The notes beneath the pieces are model-generated. The model searched no databases, was not told where the DNA came from, and saw nothing but the letters and a program-made list of their open reading frames with translations. DNA of 64,000 nt from Dermatophagoides farinae (taxonomy: Eukaryota; Arthropoda; Arachnida; Sarcoptiformes; Pyroglyphidae), in contig NC_134677.1 of the NCBI RefSeq assembly GCF_024713945.1, forward strand, positions 8,702,001 through 8,766,000, written 5' to 3'. The position numbers were made by a program, and so were the translations under genes. This document shows, piece after piece, positions 49,811 through 61,499 of this stretch; position 1 is the first letter of the stretch, and every line of letters begins with the position of its first letter.

Positions 49811-50291
49811 TCAAAAAAAAGAATATAAATATATCTAAATCTGAATTTTATTCAATTCAAATATTTATAATTTATATATTCTGTCCACTCTTGGTATAAA
49901 AGTTCATTAATTTTGTATGTTATATGGATGATGATGATTTAGGATTATTGTCTATTTTGTTTGTTTGCTTAAAAGAAAAATTTCAAAACTTGTAAATTAA
50001 AAAAAAAAAATTTTAAATATCGAATGATGTAAATTGATTGTAATTCTATTGAAAAGAGAGAAAGATTACGCCATCTATGAACGAACACAATATGCGAATA
50101 TATTGTGACAGTGAACATATTTCTCATCGTGGACTTGTTTTCTTTTTTTTTCTTGAAATTTGATTGATTACAATCTTTAGAATTAAGATTGAGTATCATC
50201 ATCATCATTATTATTCGAACCAAATTTTTCAACTTAAACTTGAAGTTTTTTTTTTTGGTCAAATTATTATCCTCAAACAATATAACCGAAA
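49811..50291. other. Spacer between MMADHC and UBL5
   Basis: About 480 bp, AT-rich. It contains a GCCATCTATG motif near 50070, about 220 nt upstream of the UBL5 ATG. No gene recognised. Confidence 0.5.
50065..50082 (-). promoter_or_regulatory. TAGATGGCG motif upstream of UBL5
   Basis: The minus strand reads TTCATAGATGGCGTAATC. It shares the ATAGATGGC core with the copies at 7812, 38150 and 60615. Confidence 0.3.
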
Positions 50292-50731
50292 ATGATTGAA
50301 ATTACCTGCAATGATCGTTTGGGTAAAAAAGTTCGAATCAAATGCAATTCAGGTATGTTGTTGTTGTTTTGTTGTCATGACCAAAGAAGAGTAAAAAGAA
50401 AATTATTATTATTTATGATTTCTAATTGACTGTAACTAATTTCTTTGTTCTCGAAAACAAACGCGAAAAAAAACTTTGTTTTCGATTGTATTCAGAAAAA
50501 TTTTTTTTTTTTTTGCTTGCTTCTCTTTTCACTTATTCATTATTTCTTTTTCTTTTTCATTATTACACAGATGATACAATTGGTGATCTGAAAAAATTAA
50601 TAGCCGCACAAACTGGAACTCATTGGGAAAAAATTGTATTGAAAAAATGGTACACCATCTATAAAGATCATATTACATTGGAAGATTATGAAATCAAAGA
50701 TGGAATGAATTTAGAGTTATATTATCAATGA
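50292..50731 (+). CDS. UBL5: Ubiquitin-like protein 5 (Hub1)
   Basis: UBL5/Hub1 is a ubiquitin-fold protein lacking a conjugatable C-terminal diglycine; it modifies the spliceosome non-covalently (HIND binding) and is linked to mitochondrial stress signalling. Exons are 50292-50352 and 50571-50731, giving exactly 73 aa as in human. Start [20 protein letters not shown]; then [39 protein letters not shown] and the canonical end GMNLELYYQ with a double Tyr. Near-identity to the human protein fixes both ends. The 218-nt intron is long for this genome. Confidence 0.98.
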
Positions 50732-50913
50732 TGATGATGATGATCAATGGTTGGAAAAAAATAATGATTAACAAAAAAAAAACTAAACAAATATCATCAT
50801 CATCATCTTTTTCATTAACCATTGTGTGACATTGATGTGTGTGTATGTGTTTTTCAATCCAAAAAAAAAAAATTTTGTTTCATAAATTATTTCTCTTTCA
50901 ACAAAAAAAAATG

Positions 50914-50919
50914 AATAAA
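50914..50919 (+). terminator. Candidate poly(A) signal of UBL5
   Basis: AATAAA lies 183 nt past the UBL5 stop. Nearer AT-rich sequence has no canonical hexamer. Confidence 0.4.
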
Positions 50920-51266
50920 ATGTTTTCATTTCCACATCACATAGCCTGCCAATTTCGGGATTTTTCGCCGAAAATCTCCAATCCAGCTACCTTTTGTATG
51001 TTGTAGGCTGATGGATTTTTTTGTTTCTGTAGCTAACCGAGACAAAACTCCAGCACAAATCAAATTGTCGATATTTCTTGGAAAAAAAAAATTGTAAATA
51101 GGATTTGTCATTATATTTTTGATGTTGATGATGTTAATATTTGTAAAAAAAAAATGGATAATCTCAGGTAATGGATTGGTTGGATTGGATTGGATGGAAA
51201 AAAAACATTATCCAAAATGGTAATAAAAATCGATTACTGTTTTGAACTGTGACTAAAAATAGTAAC

Positions 51267-51268
<2 letters not shown>

Positions 51269-51295
<27 letters not shown>
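51269..51295. repeat. (CA)n microsatellite
   Basis: About 13 CA units, ending in an imperfect AAACACAC extension. It lies in the gene-poor region. Confidence 0.85.
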
Positions 51296-51302
<7 letters not shown>

Positions 51303-54300
51303 ATATTTTACAATCAACAACGATGGCTATTTGTGATTTAGTTGTTTTCTTTTTTTTCTCTTGATATATATCAGTCGATTTCTTTATTTCACAATTTGAT
51401 TCAAATAATAATAATTCTTAAAGATCTAGTCAAATTATGAAATGAAATGCATTTCTTTTTGTCGAATCTTTTGTCCATTATCCATTCAATTCAATAATCA
51501 TTAAAAATCTTTCTTTGTTTTGTTTCGTTTTGTTTTTGGCAAGTCTGATTATTAATCACCATTTTTTGTTTTGTTTTCATCATCTGTCTGTTTTGTTTTG
51601 ATTTTTTTTTCACCTATTTCAACCTGATACTCTTTCAACGCCGTCATTATAATCAAATTCAAATACTAATTAACTTTCTACTAATAGCATCATGCATGAT
51701 GATCACCGGTTATATGTTTTTTTTTTTTGGCTTCAAGCAAAATAAGAGAGACGAAAAATTTTTTTTCCTACTCTTTCAACGCCATCATATGATCACATTA
51801 TCCGGATCCGGATTAATAAATAAAAAAGCATTATTCATATCTTAAAACATCGATCAACAACAACAACAACAACCACAAATAAACAACGATCAAAATCGAT
51901 GATGACAACACAAATAAACAAGCTCAAAAGATGGCCAAAAAAAATTTCTTTATTCATCATTCATTTCATTCATCGCTACCAAATTTGAAAAGTAAGTTTT
52001 TTTTCCGAATGCATATGCCACACATGTCATATGGTATGTTGATATTCACTTACAAGTTTTTTTTTCCATATATTTTTAGATTGTTTTTTTTTTCTTGTAC
52101 TCTGGACGCATAAATATACACAATACCGAAACATGAAATAAAAACGAAAAAAAAAACATAAGTGAAGAGAAACAATCTGACAGCCAGCCATTTGATTATG
52201 ATGATGATGATTACTGGATTTTGCTGTGGTCCTTCTTATGATGATGAACAAATTATCAAACCATTGGCGACTTAAAATAAACATGTGTTCTATTTATTAT
52301 TAATGAAAAAAAAAGAATGAACTCGTTTTCAAAATGGACCAAATGTCTTTTCCAACTTGGAAAAAAACAAGATTTTTTTTTCAAAAAAAAACCGGGAATT
52401 TCATTCAATTTTTGGACTGTGACTCCTACACACACCGACCCACCTACAGTCATGATTTTCCAAATGAATTCTGCGCTATTTTGTTTATCGATTATTGAAA
52501 TATTTGAACCGTTGAAAATGAAAAAAAAATTTAATTTCCTGTGTCATCATTATCCAACTTCAAAATCACCATAAATACAAAAATAAGATGCAACGAATGT
52601 TAAAATAGCGAAGAAATTTTTTTTTTTGGTTTTCTTACGAAACACAACACAACAACACTTTTCTGTATTTTTTTTTCTTTCGAGGCTAACCACACATATG
52701 ATATATATCCACATAAGATTAACACCGCTAAGGTCAGAAAGTGAATGATGTGAAATGTTTGTTTTCGATTCCATGATGTTGTATTTTTATTTTTTTTTTT
52801 AATTTTTTTCTTTTCGATGCTGTAACAATGAAATGAAAAAAAAAACGAAATGTTACTCAGTTACCGCAAAATGAATGACAAAGATTTGAGACACCAAATT
52901 GCTATTTAATGATTTTTTTGTTCTCTCTCTCTCTTTTGGCTAAATTTCGGATTCAAACACCTGTATCATCTGTATCATTGGGGCCCAAAATTTTATGGGC
53001 AGCATTTTTTTTTGTCTTTTGAAGTGAACAACAAAAAATGAAATAAATTTTATCGATCCAAAATTATGGACAAAATTACAACAATGACGTCGTCCACGGA
53101 TATTTTTTTTTTTTATTTCAAACAAAAAACTGGATGGGAAAGAAAAAAAAACCTGATCAGTTAAAAAAAATAGGTAAAAAAAACAAGAAAATCTCGATCA
53201 AATGATGAGATGATGAGATTCAACAGAAATTATTTTCCACATTAATTCAAAAAATGGATGGATGGATGTTAAGATGATGATCAAAAATTTTAATTGAATA
53301 GCCAGTGGTTGTTTTTTCGGTTTCTAATCTTTGAAGAAAAAAAAATTTTCCAGTCTGCTTCTTCAAGAAATTTGTTCAATTGCGAACAAGTTATTACCGT
53401 TCAAATTGGAAAAAAACAGAAACAAAAACAGAAACAAAAATCGAGACTATGAAACAAAAATAGCGCCAAGTAAAGCGAACCAAAAAAAAAAAAAAAAAAT
53501 TCGAACACTAGCCACCATAATTATGCAGAAACACACACCTGGCCTTATCGAAAACAAATCCCGTATCTCTTTGAGATTGAGAAAAATAAAAAAAAAACTT
53601 TACAATCAATCGATCTTGATTTGCTGGTCAGTCATTCATTCAAGTGATTAATGCATAATGCATTTTTTTGTTGACCGATTAAACGAACGATTGGATTTTA
53701 AACACACACACACACAGAGTGAGAGAGAGATTGAAAAACGATTAAGGAGAAAGTAGGTTTTTTTTGTATTTTACATGTTATCTGCATTGTACCCGCAATG
53801 ATTACATTATATAACCCGGTAAAGATGAAAAAAAATGGTGCTCATCATCATCATCATCATCATAATAATGAGCTTCAATCCTAAAAGATGCAAAAAAACG
53901 TGATACATTTGTTTGTTTGTTTGTTTGTCTGAGGTAGCCAAAAAAAGAAAAATCTATGAACCCAAATAAATTCGTTGCTAATAATAATAAACAAGATGGA
54001 TATAGAGATAACAAGCACGAGAAATATAGAGAGAGAGAGAAAGGGAAGAGCTGGTTATGTTTATATCTCTATCTAGTTTCATCGATGAGATGAAGAGAAA
54101 GTATCAAAATAATAAATAAACACAAGAGTTTCATGTGTTGCCCGTTGTTGAAATGGTGGGACTCAGGTTATTCAAGACTTTCAACAAGCGCGATAGCCGA
54201 TTTTTTTTTTTTTTGAATATAAGAAGAAAAAGAAATTGAAAATTGTAAAACTAGGCCAAATACCTGTCTGTAATATGTGTGTGTGTGTTTATTTGGCGTC

Positions 54301-54833
54301 TCTTTTATTTATCATCCTCATCATCACAAGGAGTCATCGCCGTTATTACAAGTTAGGTTTATTTTCCTTCTTTTTTTCTGATGTTACACACACACACAAA
54401 TACAACATAAACACTGGAAGGAGAAAATATAGCCAGAATCTATCTTCAAATCTCGATTACTGTGTACTGTATGCCCAGGCAGTGTGTGTGTCAATGATCG
54501 TTTTTTTTCCGTTCCGTTGTTTGTGTTCATATAGTCGTCATCATCAGTAAAATTCGAATAGATGATGTTGATGATGATGTGAAAACCATTTGAAATGAAC
54601 AACGTCGACGACGATATAACGACGTTTTAAATATATTTTTTTTTCTTGGTTAATAATCATAGTGGTGTTGAATTTTGTTTTGTTTTTTGTTTGTTTGTTT
54701 GATTTTGTTTTAGTTTTGGCTTTGATTCATCATCATCATCATCATCATTCTAATTGTTAATTGTTTTTGTTTTTGTTTTGTTTTATTGAATGACAATCAT
54801 ATTCCAAAAAACTAATGTTTTGAAATAATCATA

Positions 54834-57800
54834 ATGAATCTATCATCACATCAACAAATTTTCAAATTGGCGCTTACTCTTCATGGAGTAATAGCGATCA
54901 GTTTATTTCGATTGATATGTGCTGATCCGTTTCCTGTGAATAATTTTGATGGAAACATTGGTGGTGATGTTGGTGGAAGTGTTGTTGATGGTGCCGTTGA
55001 AAGTGGTTCATACGATTCGATCATGCTGCCAAAACGATTCATGTCACCAGATGGTTTAGGATCGAAAATCGATCTACATCTTAGCGAAAATGAAATCGAA
55101 CAAGCATTCAGCATGGGCAAAGATATGGTATATCGGAATTGGAGGCTAGAAGATGAACTTGTTCGTGATGGTGTCTTCACCAATATGAGCCATGTATCAG
55201 CTGTTGGTCGTCATCAGGCAGTCACAACTACACTACCGCTTGGTAATATTCTTGACCATAATCAAGAAGTTTTTGAAGAAACTAGTAAAATTTTATTGCG
55301 AAAGTAATGTCTACTTCTCAATCACAAGTGTACTTGGGTCATTGTTTTCTAAAGAATTTCTTTCCTCATTGTTGTTTTTTTATTCCATCAAAAAATTCAT
55401 CACCATGATTATATAGTTTAACAACAAATCTGGATCCATATGAAGCATCGGAAACGGCTATGGCTTTAGCAAGTGTTCAGTTACGATCACCATTGGCACG
55501 AGCAGCAGTTGATCATTGTCAACAACATATAATGTGTAAACCATCACGATATCGTACAGCCGATGGTAGCTGTAATAATCTACAATATCCTGAATGGGGT
55601 AAATCATTCACCTGTTTTCAACGTTTATTACCACCGGCCTACGCTGATGGACAATCTGAACCACGTAAATCGATGGATGGATATCCGTTACCAAATCCTC
55701 GTGTATTATCTGCCGTCATTCATCGTGATCTTAACTATCCGGCAACATACACACATATGGTCATGCAATTTGGACAATTCGTTGCTCACGATATAGCATT
55801 CACTCCTAGCTCTCGAACAAGTAAGTAATTGTTTGATTGTGCCTTTGTTCATTTGTCTATTCAATTGAATTAAACTTTTATTACACTTGTAGAGGATGGT
55901 AAAATGATTCAATGCTGCCCATGGGGATCTAATCGTCATCCACAATGTTATCCAATTCCATTACCAAAAGAAGATCCATTCTATTCGAAATATGAAGAAG
56001 ATTGTATGAATTTTGTTCGTACAGCTAAATGTCCTCAATGTAAACTTGGTTAGTGTTCAATTTTTTTTGAATAGACCATTCATATTGATTGATGTTCTAA
56101 CCATTACAATTGACAAACAAATCAAAAACAGGTCCACGACAACAGATGAATCAAATCACGGCCTATATTGATGGTTCCATGATTTATGGTAGTATGGAGA
56201 ATGAATCTCGCGCATTATGGACACAGACCGGACCAGGTGAATTAGAGCGATGAATATCATCATCAATCATTTATTCATTCATTTAATTGTTGATTATTTT
56301 TTTCTAGCTGGTCGAATGCACGTGCAAATGGGCGCCAATGGTAAAGAACTACTTCCACAGGCATTGGATGCAACCAACGATCAATGTTCGAAACCTGAAC
56401 AGAATATTTTCTGTTTCAAAGCTGGTTAGTGGAACAATAAAATTTATATGAATGATGACAATTTAATTTTTTGTTTTTGGCAAATAAATTGTAGGTGATA
56501 AAAGAGCAAATCAACATCCAGCATTGACAGCATTACATATAATTATGCTTCGACAACATAATCGTATTGTTAATGAACTTAAATATTTAAATCCATATTG
56601 GGATGGTGAAACACTTTATCAGGAAGCCAAGTAATTTTTTATTTTTGAAATTGATTAATATGAATCATGATGATGATAATCTCTAATCAATTTATAGACG
56701 TATTCTGATTGCTCAATTACAGGCCATAACATATAAAGAATGGTTGCCATTAATCATTGGTCCAGATGCAATGAAATATTTAAAATTAAATGTTCAATAT
56801 AAAGGATATAGCAAATATGATTCATATGCAAATGCTGGTATTATTAATGAATTTTCTTCGGCTGCTTTCCGCTTTGGCCATTCTCTAGTCAATAGTGTGT
56901 TTGCAGAAATTTTACCAAATGGCAAAACAACTGGTTATCGATTACGAGAATTTTTCTTCAATCCATTCGGTTTCTATGAAGGACAATTGGATGCTGTTAT
57001 TAGAGGATTGATAAGCCAGGCTGCACAGAATCGTGATCCATTCATGACGACAGATATGAAAAATCATCTCTACAGACCAAAAGATAATCCATGGGGCCTA
57101 GATTTGGCTGCATTCAATATTCAACGTGGTCGTGATCATGGTATACGTGGCTATCCAGATTATCTGAAATTCTGTTTTGATGAAAAAATTGAATATTGGG
57201 AACAATTGGATCAATATATGCCAACTTCTCAACGGAAAAAATTCCAAAGCCTTTACAAGTACGTACACTGTTGTATTTCAAATTAAATTGATTTATTAAT
57301 CAATCTAATCATTCAATGATTAGATCAATTTATGATATTGATTTGTTTTCGGCTGGTCTTGCTGAATATCCATTACCTGGTGCAGCTTTAGGACCAACAT
57401 TCACCTGTATCATTGGAATTCAATTCTATAATCTTAAATATGGTGATAGATTCTGGTTTGAACATGGTTATCAAGTTCATTCATTCACACCAGGTAATTT
57501 ACATATTCATCTTGTGTTTGTTGATAAGACAAACAAATTAACACATTTTTTTATACACACACACATCAACTAGCTCAACTTCATGAAATACGGAAAATAA
57601 CATTGGCTAAACTTATATGTGCCAATTCGGATGATATACAATATGTACAGAAAAATGCATTCCGTGGTGAAAGTGAAAGGTATGATGTTTTTTCATTTTG
57701 TTCATTTTTATAATTCATTTTCTCCAATTCATAGTAATCCTGTTGTACAATGTAAAACGCTTGAAGATACACATCTTGGACCATGGAAAGGAGCACCAGC

Positions 57801-57918
57801 TGGTGATTTAAGTCAAAAATCATCCGGTCAATATAATCATTATCCACCGCCACGACCACCACCAAAATATCATTATAAACCAATGTACAAGTCTTCAGCT
57901 GCAGCAGCCTCTTCATAA
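54834..57918 (+). CDS. Animal haem peroxidase, secreted (chorion-peroxidase/peroxinectin-like)
   Basis: Ten exons: 54834-55303, 55417-55820, 55893-56048, 56132-56236, 56308-56424, 56495-56630, 56698-57258, 57324-57493, 57574-57679, 57735-57918. They join to 802 aa. Family enzymes oxidise substrates with hydrogen peroxide outside the cell, for example cross-linking tyrosines in egg or cuticle layers. Residues 1-31 hold a hydrophobic signal ending near LICAD. A variable pro-region precedes [17 protein letters not shown], typical of the family start. The distal His and neighbouring Asp are in [11 protein letters not shown]; the calcium loop and [13 protein letters not shown] follow. The proximal His is in [11 protein letters not shown], and NIQRGRDHG is intact. 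The C-terminus is a short Pro/Tyr/His-rich tail ([13 protein letters not shown]). No integrin-binding RGD is visible. Substrate is unknown. Confidence 0.93.
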
Positions 57919-57965
57919 TCTATTTCTTTTTTCTCTCACTTTTTTTTTGTTTGTTTATTTGTGTA

Positions 57966-57969
<4 letters not shown>

Positions 57970-58001
<32 letters not shown>
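57970..58001. repeat. (CT)n microsatellite
   Basis: About 16 CT units in the 3' flank of the peroxidase gene. Confidence 0.9.
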
Positions 58002-58003
<2 letters not shown>

Positions 58004-58337
58004 CGTTATCATAGTCATCATCATTCATTGAACGATTGGATTTTTTTTTCTAAATATTCATTTTTATTCATGATTAAAATTATCAAAAAAAAAACAATCT
58101 ATATATGAAAAAAAAACATGAATCTATCGGCGATTGATAATTTTGGCCTATCGATCCATTCATTACTATGATACTGACACAAATAAAATGCACAAACATT
58201 GCCATAAAAAAAATGCAAAAAACCGATGATCAACATAGTCACATCACATTTTCTCTTTCTCTTTCTCATTCGATTTGATTGATTATTATTCAACGACAAT
58301 GTAATTTTTTTTTCTTATTATTTCGATGCTCAACTAT

Positions 58338-58343
58338 TTTATT
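58338..58343 (-). terminator. Candidate poly(A) signal of the PM20D1-like gene
   Basis: AATAAA on the minus strand lies about 60 nt past the stop codon, in a T/A-rich stretch. Confidence 0.45.
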
Positions 58344-58402
58344 TTTTTATTTTTTTAATTTGAAAAAAATATCAAAAAAAAAACAAAAAAAATTTCTAAT
58401 AA

Positions 58403-60290
58403 TTAGAATTCATCTTTAACTTTTATCGGATCTAATCGTTCACGATCTGAATTAATCATAATATGATGATAGAAATTCACTACTTTCAGATAATTATCAA
58501 TCGATATTCGTTCATTATGGCCATGAAATAATTTGGTTGTTTCTTGTGTTAAAAATGCCGGTGAAAAACGATATACAGATTTAGTGAATGGTAAATACCA
58601 TCTATGAATGAAAATGGATGAAATTATAAATTAAATTCAATAAGAATATTGAATAATAAATACCTTGTATCAGTGGATGCCACCATAATTGACGGTATAA
58701 CAATAGTATTGGCAAATACTTGTTGAATAGATTTACTTATTGTTTCGTAACCGAATGAATCACGACTATATGGTGATATAGGATGTGCTTCAATATAATC
58801 ACCTTTGATTTTAATTTCAATTCGATCATCGTTTATTAATTTTCGATCATATTCCAAAACATCTGATACACTTTGTATTGGATGTATACGATGATTTATT
58901 ATAGCTGTTGCTTCACTAGGCAAAACATTTTCCTATCCATATAAACAATTCATTAATACAATGATATTATGATGAACAAATGACTAACCTTGAAACCACC
59001 GTTAATAATTGTTGGTGCACTAGTCGTTCGGACCAATGCATTATTACTCGGTTTACCGGACATTATTTTGGCAAGGATTGGACCAAACATCCATAGATTA
59101 CTGTAAAACAATTTATACGGATAAGAAGCCTAATATAATAGAAGAATGAGAATCAGTCAAACATATGACAACAATCAAGATAAACATTTAATTTACATAT
59201 TGAGCAAATTCTTCAAACATTCGTCTTTCTGGACCATGACCGAAAAAATTGCTATGAGCATCTGAAGTGAATCTAAAATTATGAAATTCAAATGAAGTGA
59301 AATTATCATTTATGTTAATAATAATAAGAAAGTAGACTAATTACTTGGATATAGCTTTGGCCAATGTAGTAATTGCAGTTTCATATGTTGGCATCGAAGA
59401 ATGGCCAACCGTACCATTCGAACGAAGTATAACCGAAAGGAAACCTTTTTCAGCAACACCCACCAATGCGACTGGTCGTGATACACCGGGAAAACCATCG
59501 GAAAAAACAAACATTCCTTCATCGAGTAGAAATTCAAATTCTTTGATGCCTTTACGTACGAATGTTTTGGCAATTTCCTGTGCACCATCATTTCCCATGC
59601 CTTCTTCATCATGTCCAAAAGCAATGTAAAATGATCGCCGTGGTTGGAAATTATTTTTCAATAAATATTGCAACGATTCCATGATGGCCTGAATGGGAAA
59701 TATGACTTTGAAATTGCGATCTAATCAAGTTATGTTATGATGCTATACCATAAGAGTATCCTTCACATCGATAGTACCACGACCATAAATATTACCATCT
59801 TTAATGATACCACCAAATGGATCAACATCCCATTTATCCAATTCGACCGGTACAACATCGATATGTGAACAAAGTAGATATGGTTTCAATGATGGATCAC
59901 TTCCTTTCACGTGATATAAAAGACTATAATTGTTTACAGTCTCAAAAGTTACCAATGGCGATGAATAAATTACGGGAAAATCTATTTTTGAAATATGTTG
60001 TTGTCGATTTAATTCATTAACGAAAATTGAATGATTTACATACTTTTTCTTAAAAATTCAGCAAATCTTAACAATTCTGATGTATCATAAACTTGTCTAT
60101 CTTTGGTAATTGTTTTAATACGAATAGCTTGAACAAAACGATCGATAATACCATCACCTTGTATTGGTTCATGTGTTTCATTACATGTTTGCGATTCTTT
60201 TGGATGTGGAAAATAAATTTCAGCCCGAAAGAATAGAATAAATAATGGTATAACGATAGCCACCGGCAATAATTTTATAAAAATTCCCAT
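58403..60290 (-). CDS. M20 peptidase family, PM20D1-like N-fatty-acyl-amino-acid synthase/hydrolase
   Basis: PM20D1 reversibly condenses fatty acids and amino acids to N-acyl amino acids and is secreted. Exons are 60290-60044, 59981-59749, 59688-59345, 59272-59197, 59129-58989, 58932-58664 and 58601-58403, giving 502 aa, the same as I recall for human PM20D1. The N-terminus has a hydrophobic stretch (LLPVAIVIPLFILFF) acting as signal or anchor. Metal and catalytic motifs of M20 are complete: SHIDVVPVELDKW (His and Asp), GRGTIDVKD (bridging Asp), GHDEEGMGN (Glu pair), NGTVGHSSMP in the lid domain, and the last His in FHGHNERIS. Similarity to PM20D1 is clearer than to CNDP or aminoacylase-1, but the substrate is inferred. 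Confidence 0.88.
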
Positions 60291-61499
60291 TTCTTTTTCA
60301 ATGTGTTCAATAATAAAACATTAAAACATCACACATTATGAGTACATCCAATGATCGATCGAGTAAATTATTATTTTAAAAAAATCAGCCTTGAAATAAT
60401 CGATAGATAAGATTAATTGACAATAACAACATTCATCCTCTGTCTGTTAAAAAAATCGAACATGTTTAAAGCAACATGTGTGATCACAATCACAATGATT
60501 GTCAACCGTTAGTCCGGTCAATCGAATGTCAATGATTGTGAAAAAAAACTATTGAAGATCACTTGTGGTTGGTAACAAAAAAAATGTTTAGTCGGGTATT
60601 TCCGGATGTAAACGATAGATGGCAATAAATATCGTTGTTTCACAGAACAATAAACATCAGGCCGAAGATCATTGACTTCATGTGGTTGATTATTTGTTTT
60701 TTTGGCCAGGTTTATTTAACACGCTTCAAATAGGAATTCCTGATCATTCTTTTTTTTTGTAAATTCTTCAAACACGATACTTCAGTGTCTGAATTCTTCA
60801 TTCATCATTAGCCATCTGTTTTTTTTGTACGCTCAATACACTTGATTGATTACTTATATGAATTATCATCGCGACAATTCGTCGTTGTATGAAGAAATGT
60901 ACAAGGTGTGTGTAATTTATTTTAAATTCAAGCCGATGAGTAATCCTATCTAATTGCATAGTGTATCATTACCAATCAAACGCAATCTTAACCAGAGAAA
61001 AAAACATTGTTTGCTTGAAATGAATGAGGAAAAAAATTAATGATTTGTGTGTGTAAGAAGCAAATGTGAAAACTGATCCGATGCCATTTCTTCAGACGAT
61101 TAATTCATCAAAAAAAGAGAATGTTGCATGGCAACTATCACCGTGTGTGTGTGTGTGTGTATAATTTAGTGTGAGAACATACATTTTGGCCATCATTTTT
61201 ACACTTTTATTATTTCACAGATTTTATTTGTGATTGATATCTTCACTTCTAAATTTGTAAATGTTTAATTCACCATGAAAAGTTATCCCGTGATGTTTTG
61301 AGTCCATATCATTGTCAACAAACAAATAAATGAATGACAACACCTTGACGACAATGATTCAATCGAATTCATTGATTCTATTTGTACTCGATTGGAGAAG
61401 ATTCCATTTAATAAATGAGAAACAAATACAGCAAAAGTAATCAACAAATTCTTTATTTTAATCGCATAATAAATCAGACAAAATATCACAAATACAAAA
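60291..61499. other. Divergent intergenic region PM20D1-like / SNX17
   Basis: About 1.2 kb, with (GT)n at about 61143-61160 and an ATAGATGGCAATA motif at 60615-60627. An exon-like ATG segment at 60858-60905 ends in AAG before GTGTGT but cannot be tied to a gene. Confidence 0.5.
60615..60627 (+). promoter_or_regulatory. TAGATGGCA motif upstream of the PM20D1-like gene
   Basis: ATAGATGGCAATA lies about 325 nt upstream of the start codon. It shares the core of the motifs at 7812 and 38150. Confidence 0.28.

Larger units (their letters stand above)
50732..54833. other. Gene-poor 4.1 kb intergenic region
   Basis: No gene is firmly supported. AATAAA at 50914-50919 probably ends UBL5. A protein-like minus-strand open stretch covers about 50926-51075 and is unassigned. 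An exon-like segment with a good GTAAGT donor lies at 51931-51991. Microsatellites include (CA)n at about 51269-51295. Part of the region should hold the peroxidase promoter. Confidence 0.5.
57919..58402. other. Convergent intergenic region peroxidase / PM20D1-like
   Basis: About 480 bp between two convergent genes. It contains a (CT)n tract at about 57970-58001 and a minus-strand AATAAA at 58338-58343, about 60 nt past the PM20D1-like stop. Confidence 0.55.
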
